Shown: positions 7,171-15,341, numbered from the stretch's first letter. The stretch is 27,303 nt of DNA from Thermacetogenium sp. UBA5472 (GCA_002426495.1 DIQC01000012.1:6553-33855); one strand, 5' to 3'. The notes: generated by a model not told the origin, from the sequence alone. Numbers and translations are program-made.

Positions 7171-8769
7171 TTGACGAAATACATATTTGTTACAGGTGGA
7201 GTTGTATCCTCTCTGGGCAAGGGGATTACTGCGGCATCCCTGGGTCGGCTGCTGAAAAGCCGTGGGTTCTCAGTGATTATCCAGAAGTTTGATCCTTATA
7301 TTAACATTGATCCGGGGAACATGAGCCCCTACCAGCATGGGGAGGTTTTTGTAACAGAAGACGGTGCAGAGACTGACTTAGATCTGGGACACTATGAGCG
7401 TTTTATAGACCAAAATCTGACCAAGAGCTGCAGTATCACTGCCGGCCGGATTTATGATACGGTAATCCGGAAGGAGCGCCGGGGAGAATATGATGGGGGA
7501 ACTGTTCAGGTCATTCCCCATATCACAAATGAGATCAAAAATAGTATCCAACGGGTAGCTGTTGAGCATAAGCCGGATATAGTGGTCACAGAAATTGGAG
7601 GGACAGTAGGAGATATCGAATCCCTTCCTTTTTTAGAGGCGATACGCCAGTTTAGAACCGACATCGGGCGGGAAAATGTCCTCTACCTCCATGTGACACT
7701 GGTTCCTTATTTGAAGGCTGCTGAGGAATTAAAAACAAAGCCCACACAGCACAGTGTAAAGGAGCTGCGCTCTATCGGGATTCAGCCGGATATCATCGCC
7801 TGCCGCAGTGAAAAGCCTCTCTCTCGGGAGTTAAAGGACAAGGTTGCCCTCTTCTGCGATATTGATAAAGATGCAGTGATTGAAGTGATAGATGCAGAGT
7901 CTATCTACCAGGTGCCCTTGATGCTGGAGGAGCAGGGCATTGCTGATATTATCAGCAGCCGCCTGAATATTCCTCAGCGGACACCGCATTTGGAAGAATG
8001 GAAAAATGTTGTCAATGCCTATTTTCACCCTGAACAGAGTGTCAGGGTGGCCATAGTCGGCAAGTATATAGAACTTAAAGATGCCTATCTGAGCATTGCA
8101 GAGGCCCTTTGTCATGCAGGGCTTGCCCATAAAACCGATGCGCAGATCAGCTGGGTTGACGCTGAGCATCTGGATGACGAAAACGCCAGGGATATTTTTG
8201 CTGGAGTGCAGGGAATCATCGTGCCAGGAGGGTTTGGCAATCGTGGGATTGCCGGTAAGATCGAGGCTGCTGCTTATGCTCGTGAGAACAGGATTCCCTT
8301 CCTGGGGATCTGTCTGGGGATGCAGTGTGCTGTCATTGAGTTTGCCCGGTCGGTCTGTGGGCTGCAGGATGCCAACAGCACAGAGACTGATCCCTGTACA
8401 CCCCACCCGGTCATCTATCCCCTTCCCGGCCAGGAAAATATGGAGCATATTGGGGGAACAATGCGGCTGGGCAAATATCCATGCCAGTTGGTGCCTGGCA
8501 GCAGGGCATATGCCGCTTATGGCCAAGAATTGGTTGAGGAGCGCCACCGGCATCGCCATCAATTTAACAACACTTACCGGAAATTAATCACTGAGCAGGG
8601 GATGAGGATTACTGGGACATCTCCTGATGGACAGTTGGTGGAAGTAGTTGAACTGCCTGAACACCCCTGGTTTGTCGGCTGTCAGTTTCATCCGGAATTT
8701 AAATCACGTCCCAACAGGCCACATCCTCTTTTCAGAGATTTCATTGGGGCGGCGCTGCAGCAGCTATGA
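7171..8769 (+). CDS. pyrG: CTP synthase
   Basis: Converts UTP to CTP using ATP and glutamine, the last step of de novo pyrimidine nucleotide synthesis; 532 aa, full length. The N-terminal synthetase domain opens with the P-loop-like GVVSSLGKG. A class I glutamine amidotransferase domain follows from about residue 290, with the nucleophile elbow GICLGMQ (Cys nucleophile) and the catalytic His/Glu pair in QFHPEF near the C-terminus. The TTG start at 7171 is fixed by MTKYIFVTGG, the invariant N-terminus, and by AGAGGGAGAGG just upstream. It is transcribed from its own promoter at 7064. In B. subtilis pyrG also lies upstream of the fba region, so gene order is conserved. Confidence 0.98.
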   Translation: MTKYIFVTGGVVSSLGKGITAASLGRLLKSRGFSVIIQKFDPYINIDPGNMSPYQHGEVFVTEDGAETDLDLGHYERFIDQNLTKSCSITAGRIYDTVIRKERRGEYDGGTVQVIPHITNEIKNSIQRVAVEHKPDIVVTEIGGTVGDIESLPFLEAIRQFRTDIGRENVLYLHVTLVPYLKAAEELKTKPTQHSVKELRSIGIQPDIIACRSEKPLSRELKDKVALFCDIDKDAVIEVIDAESIYQVPLMLEEQGIADIISSRLNIPQRTPHLEEWKNVVNAYFHPEQSVRVAIVGKYIELKDAYLSIAEALCHAGLAHKTDAQISWVDAEHLDDENARDIFAGVQGIIVPGGFGNRGIAGKIEAAAYARENRIPFLGICLGMQCAVIEFARSVCGLQDANSTETDPCTPHPVIYPLPGQENMEHIGGTMRLGKYPCQLVPGSRAYAAYGQELVEERHRHRHQFNNTYRKLITEQGMRITGTSPDGQLVEVVELPEHPWFVGCQFHPEFKSRPNRPHPLFRDFIGAALQQL

Positions 8770-8799
8770 GCAGTGTAATGAAGGGAGGAAGAAGATAAT

Positions 8800-9879
8800 T
8801 TGTATCAGGCACAGCTGATTGAAGAGCAGGATAAAGAACTGTATAATAATTTTTTAAATGTTTCTCTGCGGCCCCATTTTCTGCAGAGCTATGAGTGGGG
8901 AGAACTGAAAAGTGGCACCGGATGGCTGCCTCTGCGCCTGCTGGTGACCAAGGATGGCGTCCCTGTGGCTGCTATTTCCCTTCTCAAAAGAGTGCTGCCC
9001 TTTTTTAATAGATCGATACTTTATGCGCCAAGGGGACCTGTCATCGGCAAAGAGTGTGACCAGGCAGGGGAAGATTTTTTTTGGCGAGAAGTGATCAAGC
9101 TGGGCAAGCAGCATGGCGCTATTTTACTCAAAATCGATCCGGACATTCACGAACCGAATGAAGCTGCATTAGAATGGCTGGCAGAGATCGGTTTTCGCCC
9201 TGCGGGGGGCGATGACGGTTTCGGGGGTGTACAGCCTCGTTATGTGTTCCGCATGGATATTACCCCTTCTGAAGAGGATCTGATGGCAGGTATGGCCAGT
9301 AAAACAAGGTATAATGTGCGTCTGGCAAGCCGCAAAGGGGTAAAGGTGCGTGCAGGAGAAAACAAAGATGACTTGCGTATTTTTTATGATATATTAAAGG
9401 AAACAGCAGAGCGGGACCGTTTCTTAGTCCGTGACTTCAGTTACTTTGATTCTATGTATGACCTGTTCGTTGAAGGGGGAACTGCCCGTTTATTCTTAGC
9501 GGAGTATAAAGAGGAGATCATCGCCGCCACCCTTGCTTTTTACTGCGGGGATCGGGCCTGGTATCTCTATGGGGCATCCAGCAACAAGCGGCGTAATGTG
9601 ATGCCCAACTATCTCCTGCAGTGGGAAATGATCAAGTGGGCAAAGTCCATGCAGTGTAGTGTATATGATATGCGGGGGGTGCCACCCACTGAGGATCCGG
9701 ATGACCCCTTATCAGGCCTTTACCGCTTTAAAAAGGGGTTTGGGGGCGAATTCACAGAATTTATTGCCGAACATGATCTCTGTTTGTCTCCTGTTTGGTA
9801 TTTTCTTTGGAAAAAGCTAGTTCCGATCTATTTGAAGTTGAGCCACCGCAAGAAGAGCAAACAGGTGGAGATGGAATAA
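8800..9879 (+). CDS. FemABX-family peptidoglycan-bridge aminoacyltransferase
   Basis: Member of the FemABX family, 359 aa, which transfers amino acids from aminoacyl-tRNA to the peptide of lipid II or peptidoglycan at the cytoplasmic face. Two GNAT-like subdomains are suggested: SYEWGELK and the APRGPV strand in the first half, and YGASS, YLLQWEMIKWA, YDMRGVPP and LYRFKKGFGG in the second, all typical family blocks. The seryl-tRNA-synthetase-like coiled coil of S. aureus FemA is absent, as in the shorter FemX/FmhB-like enzymes. The amino acid donated cannot be predicted. TTG 8800 has GGGAGG about 11 bp upstream. It sits between pyrG and an alanine racemase with small gaps, suggesting an envelope pair. 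Confidence 0.85.
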   Translation: MYQAQLIEEQDKELYNNFLNVSLRPHFLQSYEWGELKSGTGWLPLRLLVTKDGVPVAAISLLKRVLPFFNRSILYAPRGPVIGKECDQAGEDFFWREVIKLGKQHGAILLKIDPDIHEPNEAALEWLAEIGFRPAGGDDGFGGVQPRYVFRMDITPSEEDLMAGMASKTRYNVRLASRKGVKVRAGENKDDLRIFYDILKETAERDRFLVRDFSYFDSMYDLFVEGGTARLFLAEYKEEIIAATLAFYCGDRAWYLYGASSNKRRNVMPNYLLQWEMIKWAKSMQCSVYDMRGVPPTEDPDDPLSGLYRFKKGFGGEFTEFIAEHDLCLSPVWYFLWKKLVPIYLKLSHRKKSKQVEME

Positions 9880-9939
9880 TTATTCTGTTTGTGTGGGTCT
9901 GATTATAGTCTGCGACAATTGATAATTAAGAGGTTGGAG

Positions 9940-11106
9940 ATGGAAGATATCTGGGCAGATTGCCCTTGTTGGGTAGATGTCAATTTAGATGCGGTGGGGA
10001 ATAATACCGCTGAGGTAAAAAAATGCTTGGAAAGTGATGTCAGGCTGATGGCAGTGGTCAAGTCAGATGCTTATGGTCATGGTATGCTGTCAGCAGCCAG
10101 GACAGTCTTGGCTCGTGGTGCTGATACCCTAGGGGTGACACACCCTGACGAAGGGGTAGCCCTGAGAGAAGGGGGTATTGATGTCCCCATACTCATCTTT
10201 CGCCCTCTTTTACCTGGCGAGGAAGATGATATGGTGAGGTACGAACTCACCTCCTCGATCAGCAGTTTTGAGCAGGCTGAACGTTTATCAGCAGCGGCTC
10301 AAAGGTATGGGCAAAAAGCTGTTGCCCACATTAAGATCGAAACCGGGATGTGCAGGACCGGGTTTCTGCCTGAAACTCTCATTGATGTGGCAGACTCTCT
10401 TTTTTCTCTTCCCGGATTGGAGTGGGAGGGTATCTATACCCACTTTGCCTCTGCAGCATCTGATCCATCCTTTACCCGCCACCAGTTCCACATTTTTAAC
10501 GATGTAGTACAGTGTCTTGCAGAAGTAGGTGTTGAGTTTCCCCTGCGGCATGTCTGCAACAGTGCTGCTGCACTGCTCTATCCTGAAATGCACCTGGAGA
10601 TGGTGCGAGTCGGGACACTTTTATACGGCCAATTTCCTGCCGGGCTCAAAGACCAGCGTCTTCAGCTGCAGGATACCTGGTCCTTTTGGACCCGGATCAT
10701 CCATCTGCAGAAAGTGCGGCCGGGGATGACTGTAGGCTATGGGAGAACACAACGATTGGGCCATGATACAGTGATCGCAGTTTTGCCTGTAGGCTACAGC
10801 GATGGTTTTGGAGTTGATGTGCAGTCCCGGCCTTCCGGGCTTTTGGATCTGGGAAAGGTCATCGCTAAGACAATTTTGGGATATCTGGGCTATCTGATAG
10901 GTTGGTATTATGTTACTGTCAACGGCACTCAAGCACCTATTGTCGGCAGAGTCGGCATGGAATTAACTTGTATCGATGTGGGCAAGATATCTGATGTAAA
11001 GGTAGGTGCCCCGGTGCTTTTAAACGCTAGGCGTACAGGGCTCAGGGAGTCTATTCCCTATGCATATAAGCTGTCAGATAAACGCCATCTGCATGATATG
11101 TCCTAA
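9940..11106 (+). CDS. alr: Alanine racemase-like PLP enzyme, divergent C-terminus
   Basis: Fold-type III PLP racemase expected to interconvert L- and D-alanine for the cell wall; 388 aa. The PLP lysine is in MAVVKSDAYGHG (K41). Family blocks KIETGMCRTGF, VGYGRT (expected site of the second catalytic Tyr), VGYSDGF and IVGRVGMEL follow. Unusual points: the block that normally reads MD reads ME (VGMELTCIDV); there is an extra hydrophobic stretch before it (ILGYLGYLIGWYYVTV); and the usual C-terminal YEI...R segment is replaced by PYAYKLSDKRHLHD. Activity on another amino acid is possible. ATG 9940 is chosen for the AAGAGG site 6 bp upstream and the fit to the family N-terminus; the frame is open back to 9889. 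The FemX gene lies directly upstream. Confidence 0.85.
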   Translation: MEDIWADCPCWVDVNLDAVGNNTAEVKKCLESDVRLMAVVKSDAYGHGMLSAARTVLARGADTLGVTHPDEGVALREGGIDVPILIFRPLLPGEEDDMVRYELTSSISSFEQAERLSAAAQRYGQKAVAHIKIETGMCRTGFLPETLIDVADSLFSLPGLEWEGIYTHFASAASDPSFTRHQFHIFNDVVQCLAEVGVEFPLRHVCNSAAALLYPEMHLEMVRVGTLLYGQFPAGLKDQRLQLQDTWSFWTRIIHLQKVRPGMTVGYGRTQRLGHDTVIAVLPVGYSDGFGVDVQSRPSGLLDLGKVIAKTILGYLGYLIGWYYVTVNGTQAPIVGRVGMELTCIDVGKISDVKVGAPVLLNARRTGLRESIPYAYKLSDKRHLHDMS

Positions 11107-11129
11107 ATTCTAAAGAAGGATATGTTTTT

Positions 11130-11156
11130 GTGGCAAACGAAGTGTCCCGTTGCCAC
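11130..11156. repeat. Dashed palindrome, possible diverged REP element
   Basis: Arms GTGGCAA (11130-11136) and TTGCCAC (11150-11156) are perfect inverted copies around 13 bases. On the minus strand the centre reads CGGGACACTTCGT, which shares GGGAC--TTC with the GGGGACGGTTCT core of the other elements. No T-run follows on either strand, so it is unlikely to be a terminator for alr. Membership of the REP family is tentative. Confidence 0.45.
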
Positions 11157-11177
11157 CGTTCCACATCTAATTATGAT
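11150..11177 (+). promoter_or_regulatory. Candidate promoter upstream of the cysteine-rich gene
   Basis: TTGCCA (11150-11155), a 16-bp spacer and TATGAT (11172-11177). The -35 lies in the right arm of the palindrome just upstream. The leader to ATG 11274 would be about 90 nt. An alternative TTGACC at 11185 has no good -10 partner. Confidence 0.4.
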
Positions 11178-11273
11178 AGTAAATTTGACCTTTTTTATTA
11201 AAGGGATTAGCATTTTAGTGGAGAATAGAGAAAGCAGACACCTGCAGTAAGTGGCAGAGGAGGTAGTAAAGAG

Positions 11274-11942
11274 ATGATCATTCAAACATCAAATACAGTA
11301 GCGTTGCGTTGCCCAGAGTGTGGTAAAATAAAATACCATACGCTATCCTTTTTTTCTTTTGCAGGGAAGGAGCCAGTTTGTTTTGATTGTGACTGCGGGG
11401 CGCAGCTGCTTTCTATTGCAACAAAGGATCGTAAGGTATACTACCTGCAGTTAGACTGTTTAATGTGTGAGACGAAACACCTTTATCGCTATCTTTTTAA
11501 AGACCTCTGGTCCTCTGAAGTCCTGCATTTATTCTGTGAGGAAACAGGTCTGGGGATAGGCTTTATTGGGCCGCGACAGCAGGTTAGAAAATGTATCGCC
11601 AAGCAGGAGCGTTCACTGCGGGAAATGGCGGAGGATCTCGGATTCTCTGATTACTTTGAAAATCCGGAGGCCATGTATGAAATCCTAGATGACCTGCATA
11701 AACTAGCTGCGGAAGCCAAACTTTCCTGCCAGTGTGGGAATGTGGATATAGAGGTGGAGGTTTTTGCGGATCATGTGGAACTGCGCTGTTCGAACTGCGA
11801 TGCCGTAGGTATTATCGGCGCCGAATCTGAGGAAGACCGAAAAGCCATGAAGAACACTTGGGAGATTACTTTACAGACTGGATCCTTACAGTGGCTCTGC
11901 CGCGGCAAGGGAAAAAATAGAAGGAGAAAGTCCAAAGAATAA
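11274..11942 (+). CDS. Multi-cysteine, zinc-ribbon-like protein of unknown function
   Basis: I do not recognise a named family. The 222-aa protein has 13 cysteines, mostly as knuckles: CPEC (13-16), CFDCDCG (36-42), CLMC (62-65), C88, C107, CQCG (152-155) and CSNC (172-175). This suggests two or three zinc ribbons flanking a helical middle (REMAEDLGF..EAMYEILDDLHKLAAEA). The tail is very basic (CRGKGKNRRRKSKE), which could contact nucleic acid. ATG 11274 follows GGAGG at 11259-11263 by about 10 bp. It lies directly before fba, the slot occupied by spo0F in B. subtilis, but shows no receiver-domain features. Its stop lies in the 5' arm of a hairpin that overlaps the fba start, so it is probably translationally coupled to fba. 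Confidence 0.65.
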   Translation: MIIQTSNTVALRCPECGKIKYHTLSFFSFAGKEPVCFDCDCGAQLLSIATKDRKVYYLQLDCLMCETKHLYRYLFKDLWSSEVLHLFCEETGLGIGFIGPRQQVRKCIAKQERSLREMAEDLGFSDYFENPEAMYEILDDLHKLAAEAKLSCQCGNVDIEVEVFADHVELRCSNCDAVGIIGAESEEDRKAMKNTWEITLQTGSLQWLCRGKGKNRRRKSKE

Positions 11943-11959
11943 GGGGGTTTTTTATTCTT
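11935..11959 (+). promoter_or_regulatory. Hairpin enclosing the fba ribosome-binding site
   Basis: AAGAATAA (11935-11942) is the exact reverse complement of TTATTCTT (11952-11959). The loop holds the G-tract Shine-Dalgarno of fba, the 3' arm includes the first two bases of its TTG start, and the 5' arm contains the upstream stop codon. A ribosome terminating on the upstream gene would open the stem. The coupling is inference; the 8-bp AU-rich stem is weak. Confidence 0.45.
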
Positions 11960-12812
11960 GAGTCTGGTTACCAGTTCAGAACTTCTTGCTAAAGCTGAAG
12001 CAGGGGAGTATGCTGTAGGTGCGTTTAACTGCAATAATATGGAGCTTATACAGGCGATCATTTCAGCAGCTGAAGCGGAGCGGTCGCCAGTAATTATTCA
12101 GGCAAGCCAGGGCGCTATTAAATACGCAGGATTGGGCTATATTACAGCCTTGGTTCGTGAGGCAGCTCTATCCTCTGATGTTCCGGTAGCCCTGCACCTG
12201 GATCATGGGACTGATTTTGAACAGGTCATGAAATGCTTGAGAGCGGGTTTTACTTCTGTAATGTTTGACGGTTCCCACCTCTCTCTGGAAGAAAACATAA
12301 AAAAGACTGCTCAGGTGGCAGAGATAGCTCATGCGGTAGGTGTATCTGTGGAAGGAGAGCTCGGCCGTCTGCAGGGTACCGAAGACCAGATCAGTGTTTC
12401 AGAACGGGAAGCCTTTTTTACCGATCCTCAAGAAGCCTTCACCTTTGTTAAGGAAACAGGGATAGATGCCTTGGCTCCATCTATTGGAACTGCCCACGGG
12501 CGCTATCAAGGGAGACCCAAACTGGATTTTCAGCGTTTGAAAGAGATTCATGAGCTTGTTCCGATACCATTGGTTCTGCACGGTTCATCTGGTGTGCCTG
12601 CTGAGGATATCAGAAGAGCCATTGCACTTGGTGTCCGCAAGGTGAATATAGATACTGATATCAGACAGGCCTTTGTCCAAGAGGTTCGCCAGGTACTGGC
12701 AGCAGATGTGGATGAAATCGACCCCCGTAAGGTTTTGGGGCCTGCCCGGGCCAAGGCCACAGAGGTAATCAGAGAAAAAATCAGGCTTTTCGGTTCGAAT
12801 GAAAAGGCTTAG
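11958..12812 (+). CDS. fba: Class II fructose-1,6-bisphosphate aldolase
   Basis: Zinc-dependent aldolase that reversibly cleaves fructose 1,6-bisphosphate to DHAP and glyceraldehyde 3-phosphate in glycolysis and gluconeogenesis; 284 aa, usual class II length. Metal and catalytic residues are visible: LHLDHG (D82 catalytic, H83 zinc), VEGELG with the conserved Glu, GTAHGRYQG (H180 zinc), VLHGSSG (H208 zinc) and the phosphate-binding VNIDTD. The TTG start 11958 follows a G-tract and matches the family N-terminus (LVTSSELLAKA). It is followed after 30 bp by a transaldolase, the same order as fbaA-ywjH in B. subtilis. Confidence 0.96.
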   Translation: MSLVTSSELLAKAEAGEYAVGAFNCNNMELIQAIISAAEAERSPVIIQASQGAIKYAGLGYITALVREAALSSDVPVALHLDHGTDFEQVMKCLRAGFTSVMFDGSHLSLEENIKKTAQVAEIAHAVGVSVEGELGRLQGTEDQISVSEREAFFTDPQEAFTFVKETGIDALAPSIGTAHGRYQGRPKLDFQRLKEIHELVPIPLVLHGSSGVPAEDIRRAIALGVRKVNIDTDIRQAFVQEVRQVLAADVDEIDPRKVLGPARAKATEVIREKIRLFGSNEKA

Positions 12813-12842
12813 AAAAGCCTTGAATTAGAGGAGTGATAGTAG

Positions 12843-13490
12843 ATGGAGATCTTTTTAGACACAGCTAATGTAGAGGAAATTAAGAAAGCAGTCGACTGGG
12901 GAGTTATTGCGGGAGTAACAACCAATCCTACTCTCATCGCCAAGGAAGAGGGGCGAGATTTTCATGAAACCGTTAAGGAGATTTGCGATCTCGTACAGGG
13001 ACCGGTAAGTGCCGAGGTGATCAGCCAGGATACGGAGGGTATTATGCGGGAAGCCCGGGTACTGGCAGGCCTTGACCCTCATGTGGTTGTGAAAATTCCT
13101 CTGACACCGGAGGGTTTGGCAGCTGTAAAGGTGCTGTCAGGGGAGGGTGTTCGCATTAATGTGACACTGGTTTTCAGTGCCTTGCAGGCACTCTTGGCCG
13201 CCAAGGCTGGTGCCGCCTATGTGAGTCCCTTTATCGGCCGGCTTGATGATATCGGACAGGAAGGTATGGATCTGCTGGAGGATATCATGGCCATTTTCGA
13301 AAACTATCAGTTAGATACTCAGGTGATTGCCGCCAGCATTCGTCATCCGCAGCATGTTTTGGCAGCGGCAAGAATTGGAGCCGATATTGCCACAGTGCCC
13401 TTCAAAGTTTTGAAGATGATGTTTCAGCATCCTCTGACTGACCTCGGAATAGAGCGCTTTCTTGCAGATTGGGAGCAGGCCGTCAAATAA
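12843..13490 (+). CDS. fsa: Transaldolase / fructose-6-phosphate aldolase (TalC/FSA type)
   Basis: Small class I aldolase of the MipB/TalC subfamily, 215 aa. It has the N-terminal FLDTANVEEI, GVTTNPTLI, and the Schiff-base lysine in VVVKIPLTPEG (K84). Enzymes of this length act either as transaldolase, moving dihydroxyacetone between sugar phosphates, or as fructose-6-phosphate aldolase; sequence inspection alone does not separate the two, though the Bacillota homologue in this position is usually a transaldolase. With RpiB (23501) it can supply pentose phosphates without an oxidative branch. ATG 12843 has GAGGAG about 8 bp upstream. No intrinsic terminator follows. Confidence 0.93.
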   Translation: MEIFLDTANVEEIKKAVDWGVIAGVTTNPTLIAKEEGRDFHETVKEICDLVQGPVSAEVISQDTEGIMREARVLAGLDPHVVVKIPLTPEGLAAVKVLSGEGVRINVTLVFSALQALLAAKAGAAYVSPFIGRLDDIGQEGMDLLEDIMAIFENYQLDTQVIAASIRHPQHVLAAARIGADIATVPFKVLKMMFQHPLTDLGIERFLADWEQAVK

Positions 13491-13849
13491 TTATAAAATT
13501 ATGCTTGACATAAAATGATATATATGTTAAATTTAGTTAAGCGTATTAATTGTTCATCCTTTTTTGTTTCGTATCCAATGCTATGAATAGGTAAATGCTT
13601 ATTGTCCAGCTGCCGGAGCCGCTGTATTGTAACAAGCGGCCTCGGTATGCGGTTTATACCTTCCCTTGATTGCCTGGTATGACCAGACATCAATTAAATA
13701 TAGACTGCTATCGATTCAGCATGATCCCACCCGGGGGGATGATATTTACTACCCTTATCTTGTGTCATATCCTAATACTTTCTTTATGTCTTTATAGTTT
13801 TTAATGGGTCTTGATTGATCTAAAATATAGGAAAACAGGTGATATAAAC
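13491..13849. other. Non-coding stretch before rho with promoter and hairpins
   Basis: An AT-rich 359 bp without a convincing gene. It holds a candidate promoter at 13505-13532 and several potential hairpins: GCCGCT with AGCGGC around 13617-13640, extendable by CCGG:UCGG across one mismatch; CTGGT-ATG-ACCAG near 13675-13687; and ATCCC with GGGAT near 13723-13741. No U-run follows any of them. This fits a structured rho leader or a small RNA, but I recognise no known family. Confidence 0.45.
13505..13532 (+). promoter_or_regulatory. Candidate promoter upstream of rho
   Basis: TTGACA (13505-13510), a 16-bp spacer and TTAAAT (13527-13532), starting 15 bp after the transaldolase stop. If used, the rho transcript would carry a leader of about 310 nt. 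Confidence 0.5.
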
Positions 13850-15112
13850 TTGAATGTTACAGAATTAGAGCAAAAGACTATTTCAGAGCTCCTGAAAATG
13901 GCCAAAGATATGGAGCTGATCGGATATTCCCGGCTGCGTAAAAAGGAACTGATTTTTGAGATCATGAAGGCGAAGACAGAAAAGGACGGGTTGTTGTTTG
14001 CCCAGGGGGTCCTAGAAATCCTTCCTGATGGGTATGGTTTTCTGCGTCCCTTTGCTTACCTTCCCAGCCATGATGATATCTATGTTTCTCCTTCTCAGAT
14101 CAAGCGTTTTGACATGCGAACTGGTGACCGTGTTGCCGGACAGGTGCGGAAGCCAAAAGATACGGAGCGTTTCTTTGCGCTTTTACGGGTAGAAACAATC
14201 AACGGCTATGATCCGGATGAGGCCGCTCAAAGGCTGCATTTCGATGCCTTGACCCCTATTTTTCCTGATGAGCGTATTACCCTGGAGAACAACGGAACAG
14301 GCGACATTTCATCCCGGATCATCGATCTGATCTCTCCTCTAGGAAAGGGTCAGCGGGGAATGATCGTTGCCCCTCCTAAAGCAGGTAAGACCTTTTTGCT
14401 CAAAAAGATCGCCAATGCCATTACCAGAAATCACCCTGATATTTATCTGATAGTGCTGCTCATCGATGAGCGCCCTGAGGAAGTTACAGATATGCAGAGG
14501 TCTGTGGATGGTGAGGTAGTCAGCTCTACCTTTGATGAGCCTCCGGAAAACCATGTGAAGGTTTCGGACATGGTTCTGGAGCGGGCTAAGAGACTTGTGG
14601 AGCATCAGCGGGATGTGGTGATTCTGCTGGATAGCATCACTCGCCTCGCCCGGGGCAACAACCTGGTAGTTCCCCCCTCTGGCCGCACTCTTTCCGGGGG
14701 AGTCGACCCTACGGCACTGCATAAACCGAAACGCTTTTTTGGAGCGGCTCGCAATATTGAAGAGGGTGGCAGTTTGACCATCCTGGCCACAGCGTTGGTG
14801 GAAACCGGGAGCAGAATGGATGATGTGATCTTTGAAGAGTTCAAGGGTACAGGCAATATGGAACTGGTGCTGGACCGGAAGCTGTCAGAAAAACGCGTCT
14901 TTCCAGCCATCGATATCAAGCGTTCAGGTACACGGCGGGAGGAGTTGCTGCTCAGTAAAGATGAGCTGGACCTGATATGGAATTTCCGCAAGATGTTCTC
15001 CTCATATGGAACCAGCGAGATCCTGGAAATGCTTATTGATGCCATGAAGAAGACAAAAAGCAATAAAGACCTTGTGCGTGCGCTTCCGCAGCTATTTAAT
15101 AGTAGAGCTTGA
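13850..15112 (+). CDS. rho: Transcription termination factor Rho
   Basis: Hexameric RNA-dependent ATPase/translocase that ends transcription; 420 aa. The N-terminal Rho_N helix domain (MNVTELEQKTISELLKMAKD) is followed by the RNA-binding cold-shock-like domain with GYGFLRP (primary site), the P-loop VAPPKAGKT, Walker B VVILLDSITR with the adjoining arginine, the Q-loop region and the R-loop SGGVDP. No large insertion domain of the actinobacterial kind is present. TTG 13850 is preferred over TTG 13811 because AGGTGAT lies 6 bp upstream and the family begins M-N-[IV]. It is preceded by a long, possibly structured leader, which is of interest because rho is autoregulated in other bacteria (inference). 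Confidence 0.97.
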   Translation: MNVTELEQKTISELLKMAKDMELIGYSRLRKKELIFEIMKAKTEKDGLLFAQGVLEILPDGYGFLRPFAYLPSHDDIYVSPSQIKRFDMRTGDRVAGQVRKPKDTERFFALLRVETINGYDPDEAAQRLHFDALTPIFPDERITLENNGTGDISSRIIDLISPLGKGQRGMIVAPPKAGKTFLLKKIANAITRNHPDIYLIVLLIDERPEEVTDMQRSVDGEVVSSTFDEPPENHVKVSDMVLERAKRLVEHQRDVVILLDSITRLARGNNLVVPPSGRTLSGGVDPTALHKPKRFFGAARNIEEGGSLTILATALVETGSRMDDVIFEEFKGTGNMELVLDRKLSEKRVFPAIDIKRSGTRREELLLSKDELDLIWNFRKMFSSYGTSEILEMLIDAMKKTKSNKDLVRALPQLFNSRA

Positions 15113-15341
15113 GATATTATCGAAATATTATCATTGACTGCTAATTTCTTGGTCTTCTTGGTCTGAGGATCACTCAGAACACTCAATGACAGTTAGTGCC
15201 AGCAAACCTCAGCATACGGGTTTCCCACTCAGGGGTCTATTTCCTGCAGATTGCCTGTTGACTATCAGCGCGCTGTAAAAGTGAATAACTTCCAGCAGAT
15301 AGGGAAAAGTACAGTATATATGGTTTTTTGAGGTGATAATA
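15113..15341. other. Intergenic stretch between rho and the LysM-M23 gene
   Basis: 229 bp with no gene. It contains a 9-bp tandem repeat TTCTTGGTC (15146-15154 and 15155-15163); a 6-bp hairpin TCTGAG-GATCA-CTCAGA (15162-15178) nested within the wider inverted repeat TCATTGA (15131-15137) and TCAATGA (15183-15189); and a candidate promoter TTGACT (15258-15263), 18 bp, TGAATA (15282-15287). No U-run terminator for rho is visible, and I could not fit the c-di-AMP (ydaO) riboswitch sometimes found before such hydrolases. Confidence 0.45.

Noticed and set aside
7831..8562. Long open frame (243 codons) antisense to pyrG
   Set aside because: It lies wholly inside a certain pyrG gene on the other strand, has no Shine-Dalgarno, no recognisable motif and a composition that mirrors pyrG.
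13590..13690. tRNA-like folding before rho
   Set aside because: The hairpins do not form a cloverleaf, and the conserved T-loop and acceptor features are missing.
14605..15186. Open frame antisense to the end of rho
   Set aside because: Serine/arginine-rich mirror of a conserved coding sequence, no family motifs and no upstream signals.
15190..15341. c-di-AMP (ydaO) riboswitch before the cell-wall hydrolase
   Set aside because: I could not fit the conserved joining sequences; only simple hairpins and a weak promoter are visible.
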